Origin: an uncultured Prevotella sp.
GTDB lineage: Bacteria; Bacteroidota; Bacteroidia; Bacteroidales; Bacteroidaceae
Length of the DNA stretch: 64,000 nt
Reading direction: 5' to 3'
Assembly (NCBI GenBank): GCA_946402275.1
Contig: CAMIVY010000004.1
Span: forward strand, 110,240-174,239
This document shows positions 17,365 to 25,771 of the stretch, piece after piece (position 1 is the first letter of the stretch; every line of letters begins with the position of its first letter). The notes below the pieces were generated by a model. The model worked only from the letters and a program-made list of their open reading frames with translations, did not search any database and was not told the origin of the DNA. The position numbers were made by a program, and so were the translations under genes.

Positions 17365-18500
17365 AGATATTATTTCTTGTTTATCACGGATTCTCCGAGG
17401 TCAGTGGAATTTCCAAGAAAATACACTATCAGGTGAAAGGCCTTCGTGAGAATGGTCATGATGTTCGTTTGTGTTACTATGGATTTGCAGAAAACGGTCA
17501 TCGTTGCCGATATATAGATGATAAGGTTATAAAAGATTATGGAACCGGTAAATGGGCAGGAATTCGTCAACGTCTAGATTATAAATGTATATTTGACTAT
17601 TGTGTTCATAATGATATTCAGTTTGTTTATGCCCGCTGTTTTCAGAATGCCAATCCTTGGTTGATTAACTTCTTCAAGCAATTAAAGAAGGCAGGTGTTC
17701 ATTCGGTGACAGAGATTCCTACATATCCATATGATGCAGAATTTGTTGGATTCCCCTTTCAAACACGGATGAATCTGAAAGTAGATCAAATGTTTCGCCA
17801 CAAGCTCTATGCTCAGATGGATGCAATCGTTACTTTCTCTGATGCTAAAGAAATTTTTGGCCAACGCACCATTAATATCAGCAATGGTGTAGATTTCGAC
17901 AGTATTCCTCTCCATCAGCCGTCAGCCATCAGCCGTCAGCCATCAGCCCTTCATCTTATCGGAGTTGCTGAAGTCCATTATTGGCATGGTTACGACCGCT
18001 TAATTGCGGGTATTGGTGAATACTACAAAAATGGAGGAAAGAGAGATGTATTCTTTCATGTTGTGGGCGGTGTCGGTCCTAGTGAAATGTATGACTCCAT
18101 GCATGCCCCTGGATTTGCGGAGTTGATGGAGAAATATGATATTAAAGAACATGTTATTTTCCATGGGCAACTTTTTGGCGATGAGTTGGATGCAGTATTT
18201 AATCAGTGTCAGTTTGCTATTGGTTCTTTAGCTCGCCATCGTAGTGGCATTACGGTTATCAAAACATTGAAAAACCGTGAGTATGCTACTCGTGGCATTC
18301 CCTTTATCTATAGTGAACAGGATAGCGATTTCGATGAACAGCCCTATGTTTTGAAAGCTCCGGCAGATGAATCGCCTGTTGAAATACAGCAAATAATAGA
18401 TTTTGTTTCTTCTGTTCAAATGTATCCTAAAGAAATCCGTTTAACAGTGGAACATCTCTCCTGGAAAAGACAAATGCAAAAAGTAATCGATAATTTGTAA
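17361..18500 (+). CDS. glycosyltransferase, GT-B type
   Basis: 379 residues. N-terminus KILFLVYHGFSEVSGISKKIHYQVKGLRENG, donor half beginning LHLIGVAEVHYWHGYDRLIAGI near 195. The usual GT4 EGFG...EAM block is replaced by the weaker GSLARHRSGITVIKTLKNREYATRGIPFIYS, as in a divergent GT-B group seen in capsule loci. A 35-bp heptamer tract (17913-17947) sits between the two lobes. Start overlaps the previous stop (ATGA), so translation is likely coupled. Donor and acceptor unknown. Confidence 0.82.
   Translation: MKILFLVYHGFSEVSGISKKIHYQVKGLRENGHDVRLCYYGFAENGHRCRYIDDKVIKDYGTGKWAGIRQRLDYKCIFDYCVHNDIQFVYARCFQNANPWLINFFKQLKKAGVHSVTEIPTYPYDAEFVGFPFQTRMNLKVDQMFRHKLYAQMDAIVTFSDAKEIFGQRTINISNGVDFDSIPLHQPSAISRQPSALHLIGVAEVHYWHGYDRLIAGIGEYYKNGGKRDVFFHVVGGVGPSEMYDSMHAPGFAELMEKYDIKEHVIFHGQLFGDELDAVFNQCQFAIGSLARHRSGITVIKTLKNREYATRGIPFIYSEQDSDFDEQPYVLKAPADESPVEIQQIIDFVSSVQMYPKEIRLTVEHLSWKRQMQKVIDNL
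17913..17947 (+). repeat. heptamer tract in a glycosyltransferase gene
   Basis: Five perfect alternating 7-base units, CATCAGC / CGTCAGC / CATCAGC / CGTCAGC / CATCAGC. Encodes HQPSAISRQPSAL in the linker between NGVDFDSIPL and the donor-binding lobe. Confidence 0.9.
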
Positions 18501-18511
18501 AATGTAGAAGG

Positions 18512-19651
18512 ATGAAAATATTATATGCAGTAGAAGCTGTGAATCTCTCTGGCGGCTATGACAGGGTTATCATAGAAAAAGCAAATTATCTGGCAGAACA
18601 TGGGCTTGATGTGATTATTACTGTGGCCTCTCATGCTTTGGCCGAACCTTGCTATGAAATATCAGAAAAGGTTAGACTTATTGATTTCGGAATCGACTTT
18701 CATCAGCAGTATGGCCATCATTTATTTTATCGAGCTTTTATATATTTTGTGATGATGCGACGGTACCGTCGTGCGCTGAAGGAATTGTTATTTTTTGAAC
18801 GTCCGGATATTGTCATTACGACGTTAGGTCGTGAGATTGACTTTATTACAAAGATTCATGATGGGAGTGTGAAAATAGGAGAATCACATATTGCCAAGAA
18901 CTGTGTACGCAACTTGCATTTAATGGAACAAAATGGCTTTGTTCATCAAATGATAGCACGGTATTGGCGATGGAAAATGGATAAGCTTGTGAAACAATTA
19001 GATGCTTTGGTGTTACTTACTCAGCACGATGCTGATAGTTGGAACGGTTTGACCAAGACCGTGGTTATTCCTAATTCGCTTCCTTTCTTCCCCGAAAAGC
19101 CTAGTACATGCAATCAAAAGCAGGTCATTTTTGTTGGAAGACTGAATGAACAGAAGGGATTGGAGTATTTAATTGAGACATGGGAGCGTGTTCACCAGAA
19201 ACATAAAGACTGGATACTTCAGATTTATGGGGATGGTGAACAACGGGATTTGTTGCTTCATCTTATTAGAGAAGCTAAATTGGAGGATGCTGTCGTCGTC
19301 AACCAGTCAACAAGGCAGATAATGGATAAGTATTTGGAAAGTAGTATCTTCTTGCTTACTTCTCGCTTTGAAGGTTTTGGCATGGTGTTGATTGAAGCGA
19401 TGGCCTGTGGCGTTCCTGTGGTGTCCTTTGATTGCCCTTGGGGACCTGCCGATATAATAAAAAATGGGGAAGATGGTTTCTTGGTTGGATATTTGAATAC
19501 CACTGAAGCAGCAGAAAAGGTTGTTCAATTGATAGAATCTCCAGAGTTAAGAATGAAAATGGGTATTCGAGCCCGTGAAAACGTTCAGAGATATGGTCGT
19601 AATACAGTCATGAAACAATGGATTGATTTATTTTATAGTTTTTTTTATTAA
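18512..19651 (+). CDS. GT4 family glycosyltransferase
   Basis: 379 residues, paralogous to the product at 16195: same opening (KILYAVEAVNLSGGYDRVIIEKANYLAEHG), same middle (RPDIVITTLGREIDFITKIHDGSVKIGESH), FVGRLNEQKGLEYLIETW near 210 and SRFEGFGMVLIEAMACGVPVVSF near 285, then DCPWGPADIIKNGEDGFLV. Probably adds another residue of the repeat unit. Separated by 11 bp from the preceding gene and 27 bp from the next; no own promoter box, so part of the 16195-21668 operon. Confidence 0.9.
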   Translation: MKILYAVEAVNLSGGYDRVIIEKANYLAEHGLDVIITVASHALAEPCYEISEKVRLIDFGIDFHQQYGHHLFYRAFIYFVMMRRYRRALKELLFFERPDIVITTLGREIDFITKIHDGSVKIGESHIAKNCVRNLHLMEQNGFVHQMIARYWRWKMDKLVKQLDALVLLTQHDADSWNGLTKTVVIPNSLPFFPEKPSTCNQKQVIFVGRLNEQKGLEYLIETWERVHQKHKDWILQIYGDGEQRDLLLHLIREAKLEDAVVVNQSTRQIMDKYLESSIFLLTSRFEGFGMVLIEAMACGVPVVSFDCPWGPADIIKNGEDGFLVGYLNTTEAAEKVVQLIESPELRMKMGIRARENVQRYGRNTVMKQWIDLFYSFFY

Positions 19652-19678
19652 GGCTCATTTGTATATAGAAGGGTAAAG

Positions 19679-20803
19679 ATGAACATCGTATTTCTTATAA
19701 GATCTATCGCAAAAAAGAATGGCGTTGAACGTACGATAACGGATAAGGTTAACGCTTTGGCTAATATGGGTCATATGGTGACATTGCTAACTTATGAACA
19801 ATGTAATCATCCTAATGCATTCCATATTGACGAGAAAGTTCGTTGCATCGATTTTGATTGTTGTTATTATACAATATATAAGTATCCTTTGTTTATACGT
19901 TTGTATGAGGCATGGAAAATGAAATATCATTTTGCGAAAAAGTTACAAGCTTTTATAAATCAAGTACATCCAGATGTCATTGTAACCACAACATATACGA
20001 AGGAATTTATGGATATTGTCATTTCTCTGAGCCGTCAAATACGGGTTGTGATAGAGTCTCATACGGCATTTACACATGACATGATGGGTGGTTCATTGAT
20101 AGAGAGAATACAAAAATATGCTTTGTTGCGCAGTGTGAAACGATGCGATTTGTTGATTGCGTTGACAATGGGCGATGCTGAATGTTGGAAACAACATATA
20201 AGAAATGTCGCGACAGTATGTAATCCTTTAACCTTTTATCCAGAAACGCTAAGCCATCCTTCAAAAGAAAATGGTAGAATCATTGCTGTAGGAAGGTTAG
20301 AACCCCAGAAGCGCTTTGACCGCCTAATAAATGCTTTTTCGTTGATTGCTCATAAATACCCATTATGGTATATTGATATCTATGGCGAGGGTAATGATAG
20401 AGAGGCACTTCAGAGGCTAATAGAAGAAAAGGGACTTACTAAGCAGATTTATCTGAAAGGTGTAACCTCCAATGTCTATTCAGAATATGAACAGAGCCAG
20501 TTCTTTGTTTTCAGCTCTGACTATGAAGGATTTGGACTAGTTCTTGCCGAGGCAATGGCTTGTTCCATTCCTTGTGTTTCAACGGATTGTCCTTTTGGTC
20601 CTTCCGACATTATCGAGGATCGTGTTGATGGACTTCTATGCAAAATGACAGAAGAGGATTTGTCAGCTAAGATGGAGTGGATGATAATACATGAGAAAGA
20701 ACGACAAGAGATGGGACTCAAAGCCCGCCAGACAGTTGTCAGATACAAAAAAGAAAACGTCATGAAAGCGTGGGAAAAGGCTTATCTGTCTGTAATTAAT
20801 TAG
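19679..20803 (+). CDS. GT4 family glycosyltransferase
   Basis: 374 residues, third member of the local paralogue group. MNIVFLIRSIAKKNGVERTITDKVNALANMG at the N-terminus, AVGRLEPQKRFDRLINAFSLI near 205, SSDYEGFGLVLAEAMACSIPCVS near 280, then DCPFGPSDIIEDRVDGLL. GT-B enzyme acting on a lipid-linked saccharide at the inner membrane. Fourth gene of the rightward operon; 7 bp before the next gene. Confidence 0.9.
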   Translation: MNIVFLIRSIAKKNGVERTITDKVNALANMGHMVTLLTYEQCNHPNAFHIDEKVRCIDFDCCYYTIYKYPLFIRLYEAWKMKYHFAKKLQAFINQVHPDVIVTTTYTKEFMDIVISLSRQIRVVIESHTAFTHDMMGGSLIERIQKYALLRSVKRCDLLIALTMGDAECWKQHIRNVATVCNPLTFYPETLSHPSKENGRIIAVGRLEPQKRFDRLINAFSLIAHKYPLWYIDIYGEGNDREALQRLIEEKGLTKQIYLKGVTSNVYSEYEQSQFFVFSSDYEGFGLVLAEAMACSIPCVSTDCPFGPSDIIEDRVDGLLCKMTEEDLSAKMEWMIIHEKERQEMGLKARQTVVRYKKENVMKAWEKAYLSVIN

Positions 20804-20810
20804 ATTGTAA

Positions 20811-21668
20811 ATGATGAAGAGCTGGTACGATAAATATATGACTATCTATGGGAAACCTTTCTCTGAGGTCTCTCAAAATACGGTTGGAAGCATCCGTCAG
20901 CAACTTCAAAGGCTGCAAAGCGCAGAGCCGTTGGTTTCTATTGTTGTCATTGCTTACAACGAAGAGTGTTGCTTGGCCGCATGTTTGTGGTCTTTAAGTG
21001 AGTTGCAAACAAAATATCAGATTGAGATATTAGGTGTTAACAACAACTCCAAGGATAGAACGGAGGAGGTATATCAGTCATTAGGATTGCCTTATTATAA
21101 CGAAACGAAACAAAGTCCTGGTTATGCACGACAATGCGGATTACAACATGCCAAGGGTAAATACCATTTCTTCATTGATGCCGATACGCTTTATCCGTCA
21201 TGCTATGTTGATAAGATGATGGAGAAACTGACGAAACCGGGCGTTTCTTGCGTTGGCACTTTCTGGAGCTTTTATCCTGATGAGCAGCATTCTGCGTTTA
21301 GTCTATTATTGTTTGAATTGATTCGTGACACCTTTCTTTGGGTACAACATTTCAAGCGTCCGGAGTTGAATATACGTGGAATGACCTTTGCTTTCAATGC
21401 AGACGATGCTCGACAATGTACTATTCGTACGGATATTCGTCGTGGCGAGGATGGATCGTTGGCACTTGAATTAAAGCGCTTTGGAAAGATAGTATTCCTT
21501 TATAATCGCAAAGCTCGTCCAGTTACAGGTTATGGAACCATTGGCAAACAATCTGTGTGGCAGAGCTTTATAGACCATGTTAAGTTCCAAATGAAAGGTA
21601 TTACTCGTATCTTCCATTCCACTGATCATTATGAGGATTCAGAGGATAATTTGGTGAAGAATAAGTGA
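20811..21668 (+). CDS. GT2 family glycosyltransferase
   Basis: 285 residues with a GT-A fold: PLVSIVVIAYNEECCLAACL near 42, donor-ribose region ILGVNNNSKDRTEEV near 75, and the metal-binding DAD in HFFIDADTLYPSCYV near 125. It lacks membrane helices. N-terminal 40 residues are extra to the usual GT2 start; a second ATG three bases on is equally possible as start. Last gene of the rightward operon, ending 4 bp from the convergent esterase gene. Confidence 0.88.
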   Translation: MMKSWYDKYMTIYGKPFSEVSQNTVGSIRQQLQRLQSAEPLVSIVVIAYNEECCLAACLWSLSELQTKYQIEILGVNNNSKDRTEEVYQSLGLPYYNETKQSPGYARQCGLQHAKGKYHFFIDADTLYPSCYVDKMMEKLTKPGVSCVGTFWSFYPDEQHSAFSLLLFELIRDTFLWVQHFKRPELNIRGMTFAFNADDARQCTIRTDIRRGEDGSLALELKRFGKIVFLYNRKARPVTGYGTIGKQSVWQSFIDHVKFQMKGITRIFHSTDHYEDSEDNLVKNK

Positions 21669-21672
21669 ACAA

Positions 21673-22920
21673 TTAGATTATTATGTCAAATTGCCAACAC
21701 CAGTTATGTAAGGGATATTCTTTTCTGTTAACTTGTGCTTTCTTGAAAATTCCTTGTGAATCTCGGAGATTCCCTCTAGGACCATGTATACGACCGCTAT
21801 GCATCCTTTCTCCATTAATTGCATAGCGAACTTTGCATCCTGCGACATTTTCAGAACATTTTATATGTATACTATTGCCTTTTATGCCAACAGATTGGAC
21901 AATGTCTTTATTAGAAGGTGAAATAACACTGAATCCATAATGCTTTATTTTGTAAACTGAAGTAGTGTCAAATACCAAAGGTGGGTATGGTACTTTGAAA
22001 TTGATGACGACTTCGTTATCAATACACTCGATGGAATTTGGTGTCAATCCTTTCGTGTTCTGTTTGTTGTGAATAATGTCTAATGCAGACATTGCAACAA
22101 ATTTACCATGAAGCTGCTGACCAATAGCATTAATATGAATACGCTCTCTTACAAAATCATAAAGATAGGTTGGACTGCTAGGCCAAAATAGTGAGTCATC
22201 TTTTATTAGTTCAAGTTGACTTTGTGGAACAATGCTCTCTTGGCAGTTGAAACGATTTTCCTTAAATTTTCTTCCACCTGACACATTGTTTGTTTGATAG
22301 CATACAATTCGCACATCCTTTGCTTGATGGGTTATATTTCTTATATCATTGGCTATGTCAGTCTGAAATTTTTTCAATAGTACTTTGTAATTTGTTTCTG
22401 GATACTCTTCAATATCGCTTTCTCCTTGCATCCAGCAAATTGCAGGAACCACAAAATCCCATTCTCGTTCTTTTGCATTTTTGTATGCAGATTCTATATT
22501 ATCTAAAAAGCATTGATATGGACGAGTGCCTTTGCTAAGATCTTTAATGGCAGTTGTACCTTGCCCTCCAGGGAAGATACATATTATAGTGTCTTTCCCC
22601 AAACTATCTGCTAACATCTCTGCCATACTATATATGGTCAGCTCAAATGAGCGTTTTTGATAATGGATAATCCTTTTTGCTTTTTCCTTAATTATGTTAT
22701 TATCAAAATAGCCATATGCGTGGTCAAGGTTTTCTGTAACGATACGACCGTCTGCATAGCTTGCAAGGGAATCGAAATCCGTAATACGTGTTGCTTCTTC
22801 TCCTAATGCTAAACTTTGTCCATAAACAGGAATACATATAACTGTTTTGTGCTCGTACGATTCTTTACATGATACGAGAAACATTAATATGACTAATAGC
22901 GAGAATAGTTTTTCTTTCAT
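21673..22920 (-). CDS. sialate O-acetylesterase-like (SASA) lipoprotein
   Basis: 415 residues from ATG 22920 (MKEKLFSLLVILMFLVSCKE), giving a type II signal peptide with lipobox LVSC; a further-upstream ATG at 22956 lies beyond the promoter. SGNH-type carbohydrate esterase: block I PVYGQSLALGEE with the catalytic Ser, a glycine-rich FPGGQGTTAIKDLSKG, and ICWMQGESDIEEY as in the SASA family; a late INAIGQQLHGK may give the catalytic His. It likely removes O-acetyl groups from glycans in the periplasm or on the surface, and could edit the polymer made by this locus. Single gene with a full promoter. Confidence 0.85.
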   Translation of the reverse strand: MKEKLFSLLVILMFLVSCKESYEHKTVICIPVYGQSLALGEEATRITDFDSLASYADGRIVTENLDHAYGYFDNNIIKEKAKRIIHYQKRSFELTIYSMAEMLADSLGKDTIICIFPGGQGTTAIKDLSKGTRPYQCFLDNIESAYKNAKEREWDFVVPAICWMQGESDIEEYPETNYKVLLKKFQTDIANDIRNITHQAKDVRIVCYQTNNVSGGRKFKENRFNCQESIVPQSQLELIKDDSLFWPSSPTYLYDFVRERIHINAIGQQLHGKFVAMSALDIIHNKQNTKGLTPNSIECIDNEVVINFKVPYPPLVFDTTSVYKIKHYGFSVISPSNKDIVQSVGIKGNSIHIKCSENVAGCKVRYAINGERMHSGRIHGPRGNLRDSQGIFKKAQVNRKEYPLHNWCWQFDIII

Positions 22921-22925
22921 GAGTG

Positions 22926-22957
22926 CAAAGATACAGAGTCTATTCAAAACCTCCAAA
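22926..22957 (-). promoter_or_regulatory. promoter of the esterase gene, very short leader
   Basis: Minus strand TTTG (22957-22954), 20 bases, TATCTTTG (22933-22926). Only 5 bases lie between the box and the ATG, so the mRNA is probably leaderless or nearly so. Confidence 0.75.
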
Positions 22958-22973
22958 TAATCGCCTCATTTTC

Positions 22974-23813
22974 TTATATCCGAACCTTGGGCAAAGGCAT
23001 GTGATTCATCCAATTGTCATGAGCCTGAGTGATGATGTGGGGCAACTGCTTGGCCCCGAAGTAGTTTCGAATCCAGGTAGTGATGGCCTCTGAGGGCCAG
23101 TTCTCAATGCCCACTCTGCAAGCCATGTGCTTAATCAGATGGTCACTGATGAACATACGGAGTATTTCTCGAGCTTTTTCACCACTCACGCCATACTTCC
23201 TCATATAGGCATACTCGAACTCGTTAAAGAATAAGTAACGGAGATTGTCGTCGTTGTATATCTTCCATAATCCCTCTTCTACACGTTTGTAAGCTTCCTT
23301 GTTGGGCTTGATATGAAACTTGGGTACATTGCCTGCTAGCAGTACATGCATGTTGATGCCGTTGCTATGATGGCGCTGATTCTCGGATATCTTGTCGCGA
23401 TCGTTGTCGTTGGCCAACGCATTGGCTTTGCAGTAGAATAGGTTGTAGGCAATGGCCGGTTCTTCTATCTCCTGATTCTCCGTTGGTACGAAACGGTCAG
23501 TGACCAGTGGCGACATGAATGCTTCCATTTGGTGAGTGTCCTTGTTGCGCACTATTCGGAATGCATCCGACTTTACAATCAGTTCGGTTAACTCCGAATC
23601 CTGCTTGAAACCCAGGGCGACGCGTAGCTTGTTAAAGCTGCTGCTGGTATAGGCCAGCGTTACTTCGTCCATATACTCGATGGCCCCATCAAACAAGTAT
23701 TTGATCTTACCAATCTCGTTCCACGTCAATTTCTTGGCTCGCCAATGGCGGTTATAGCTTCTGGCGCTCGTAGCGGCCAGCGCATAGTCGTTCTTACGTA
23801 TCATCCTAAACAA
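22974..23813 (-). CDS. hypothetical protein, 279 aa
   Basis: I do not recognise a named family. No signal peptide or membrane segment; overall polar, with many Asn, Arg, Tyr and His. Notable stretches are YALAATSARSYNRHW near the N-terminus, SENQRHHSNGINMHVLL near 145 and a helical C-terminal part with VSGEKAREILRMFISDHLIKH near 215. GC content is visibly higher than in the neighbouring sugar genes, like that of the 144-residue gene 145 bp upstream, so the two may have arrived as a unit inside the polysaccharide locus. No clear promoter was found. Confidence 0.6.
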   Translation of the reverse strand: MFRMIRKNDYALAATSARSYNRHWRAKKLTWNEIGKIKYLFDGAIEYMDEVTLAYTSSSFNKLRVALGFKQDSELTELIVKSDAFRIVRNKDTHQMEAFMSPLVTDRFVPTENQEIEEPAIAYNLFYCKANALANDNDRDKISENQRHHSNGINMHVLLAGNVPKFHIKPNKEAYKRVEEGLWKIYNDDNLRYLFFNEFEYAYMRKYGVSGEKAREILRMFISDHLIKHMACRVGIENWPSEAITTWIRNYFGAKQLPHIITQAHDNWMNHMPLPKVRI

Positions 23814-23958
23814 TTAAATTCTATCGGGGTGCCCCACCAAGTCACCCCCATTATTACATTAAGGCCTCCTTAGGCTTTTAATTAAGCATATTAGGCCCTA
23901 TTTATAGTATAGGATCAATGTAAATTGGCTATTAAAGCAATGTTCGGCATTTCCCGAA

Positions 23959-24393
23959 TCACCAAGCATAGTCATCTTGCCACCCATCATAGTGAGGTAC
24001 CTTCGTATAACCATGCTCTTTGCATACTTGGCCGATGAACGCTTGCATCTCTGGAGAGATGAGTCTTTCGCCTCTGCGATACTCATAATATTGGCGACGA
24101 CCATAATGAACAATGAGTCGATGCTTGATGCCAATCTCCTGACTACGAGTCATCTCATTGTAGAAATGCATCATGCCCTTGGCGTAGCGAACATGCTTTT
24201 TCTCGCGATAAAGCGCACACTTGTTGGCCTTCACCTCAGGATGCATGGGGTTGACACTTAGAATGTTATACTCGTTGCTCTGCAGTTCCTGACCTACAAG
24301 CCAGCGCAGACAAGACGCTCTGCGCGGACATTCGTTAATGAAGCAGAGCAAATAGTTTGGTGCCTTATGGCTGAATATTTCTTTTTCCGTCAT
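23959..24393 (-). CDS. hypothetical protein, Cys-containing, 144 aa (DUF6078-like)
   Basis: Small soluble protein. N-terminal region has a C-x4-C-x5-C spacing (CFINECPRRASC at 17-28) and a further Cys near 59 (KANKCALY), a plausible zinc-binding arrangement; the middle is basic and aromatic (IVHYGRRQYYEYRRGERL) and the end is YDGWQDDYAW. From memory it resembles a Bacteroidales family of unknown function (DUF6078), not certain. Upstream is TACCCTTG at about 24411-24418, one base off the -7 consensus, and beyond that the 22-bp palindrome array. Confidence 0.6.
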   Translation of the reverse strand: MTEKEIFSHKAPNYLLCFINECPRRASCLRWLVGQELQSNEYNILSVNPMHPEVKANKCALYREKKHVRYAKGMMHFYNEMTRSQEIGIKHRLIVHYGRRQYYEYRRGERLISPEMQAFIGQVCKEHGYTKVPHYDGWQDDYAW

Positions 24394-24493
24394 CTTTTTC
24401 CCTATTTTTAAAAGACATGCAAGGGTACGAAAAATAATCGAGAAAAATGCAGGATAGGCAAGGAAAAATCAGCACAGAGCCTACTTTTTTCTT

Positions 24494-24640
24494 AAGTAGC
24501 CGCTACTTATCTCATAAGTAGACACTACTTGCAATCTACAGAGCCTTTACTCACATGTGTTTCTCCTAGAGAAACACTCTGTATCTCCCAAAGAAACACA
24601 CTGTTTCTCTAGGAGAAACACTTCCGTTTCCTTAAGATTC
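24494..24640. repeat. 22-bp-period palindrome array with changing arm sequence
   Basis: Seven registers, 22 bp apart, starting at 24494, 24516, 24538, 24560, 24582, 24604 and 24626. Registers 1-2 are AAGTAG-nnn-CTACTT; register 4 is TTTCTC-CTA-GAGAAA, register 5 a decayed form (TATCTC-CCA-AAGAAA), register 6 TTTCTC-TAG-GAGAAA. Registers 3 and 7 are not palindromic. Each has 15 bases plus a 7-base spacer, the same geometry as the array at 2916. It occupies the gap between the glf stop (24639) and the 144-residue gene. Confidence 0.88.
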
Positions 24641-25766
24641 AAAACCCCATCACTTTTTCAATGATTGGTGCAATATCGTAATATTTGTATTCAGCTAAAC
24701 GACCTCCAAAGGTGACGTTTTGTTCTAGGTCAGCTAACTCTTTGTATTTCTTATAAAGATTGTTGTTTCGCTCGTCATTAACGGTATAGAATGGCTCAAT
24801 GCCAGGATGCCATTCTGAGGAGTATTCTCGCGAAATGACTGTCTTTGGACAACGATAGACATCTTCGCCAAACATCTCAAAATGCTTATGCTCAATAATT
24901 CGTGTGTATGGAACCTCTGCGTCGGTAAAGTTCATAACGGCATTGCCTTGATAGTTGGGCATATCTAGTGTCTCTTGCTCAAATCGAACACTACGCCATT
25001 CCAATTGGCCAAACTGATAATCAAAGTATTCGTCGATTTTTCCTGTGAAGAGGATATGCTCGGCAATGTTTTCCCAATGCTGTCTGTTGTCAAAGAAATT
25101 GGTGTTGGTTCTCGTCTCAATACCCTCTAATAATCCATCAATGAGCTTGTTAAAACCACCCATAGGAATACCTTGGAAACGGTCGCTAAAATAGTTGTTG
25201 TCATGAACAAATCGGACGGGTAATCGTTTAATAATGAAAGCAGGCAACTCAGTACACTTTCGTCCCCATTGTTTCTCTGTATATCCTTTAATCAGCGTCT
25301 CGTAAATATCTTTACCGATTAATAATAGTGCTTGCTCTTCTAGATTGCGAGGTTCTGTAACACCATCTGCTTTCATTTGTTCCAATGCTTCCTTTCGTTG
25401 CTCGTCAATCTTTTGACGAGCCTCTTCTGGTGTCAACACTCTCCACATCTGATAGAAAGTATTCATGTTGAAGGGCAGGTTATATTGCCTGCCTTTGTAG
25501 TTGGCGATAGGTGAGTTCGTGTATCGATTAAACTCCACAATGCTGTTTACAAATTCCCATAATCGTTTATTGTTTGTATGGAAAATGTGTGCTCCATATT
25601 TATGAACATTGATGCCTTCAATGTTCTCACAGTAGATGTTGCCCCCCAAATGCGGACGAACATCAATTACCAAGCATCGCTTGCCCTCATGCTTGGCTTT
25701 ATAAGCAGCTGTTGCACCATAAATGCCTGCACCAACTATCAAAAGATCGTATTCCTTCTTGTTCAT
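24639..25766 (-). CDS. glf: UDP-galactopyranose mutase
   Basis: 375 residues, standard length. FAD-binding Rossmann motif GAGIYGA at 12-18, then HLGGNIYCENIEGINVHKYG with the conserved His and Gly of the family near 40-60, IFHTNNKRLWEF, and GYTEKQWGRKCTELP near 160. It interconverts UDP-galactopyranose and UDP-galactofuranose using reduced FAD, so the polymer likely contains galactofuranose. Starts 5 bp after the deacetylase gene ends and shares its promoter. Confidence 0.95.
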   Translation of the reverse strand: MNKKEYDLLIVGAGIYGATAAYKAKHEGKRCLVIDVRPHLGGNIYCENIEGINVHKYGAHIFHTNNKRLWEFVNSIVEFNRYTNSPIANYKGRQYNLPFNMNTFYQMWRVLTPEEARQKIDEQRKEALEQMKADGVTEPRNLEEQALLLIGKDIYETLIKGYTEKQWGRKCTELPAFIIKRLPVRFVHDNNYFSDRFQGIPMGGFNKLIDGLLEGIETRTNTNFFDNRQHWENIAEHILFTGKIDEYFDYQFGQLEWRSVRFEQETLDMPNYQGNAVMNFTDAEVPYTRIIEHKHFEMFGEDVYRCPKTVISREYSSEWHPGIEPFYTVNDERNNNLYKKYKELADLEQNVTFGGRLAEYKYYDIAPIIEKVMGF

Positions 25767-25771
25767 TGTAA

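Noticed and set aside
23820..23930. Another phased palindrome array between the 279- and 144-residue genes
   Set aside because: GGGGTGCCCC and two TTAAG..TTAGGC stretches looked promising, but their spacings are 21 and 23 bp and the arms do not pair in the 6-3-6 pattern.
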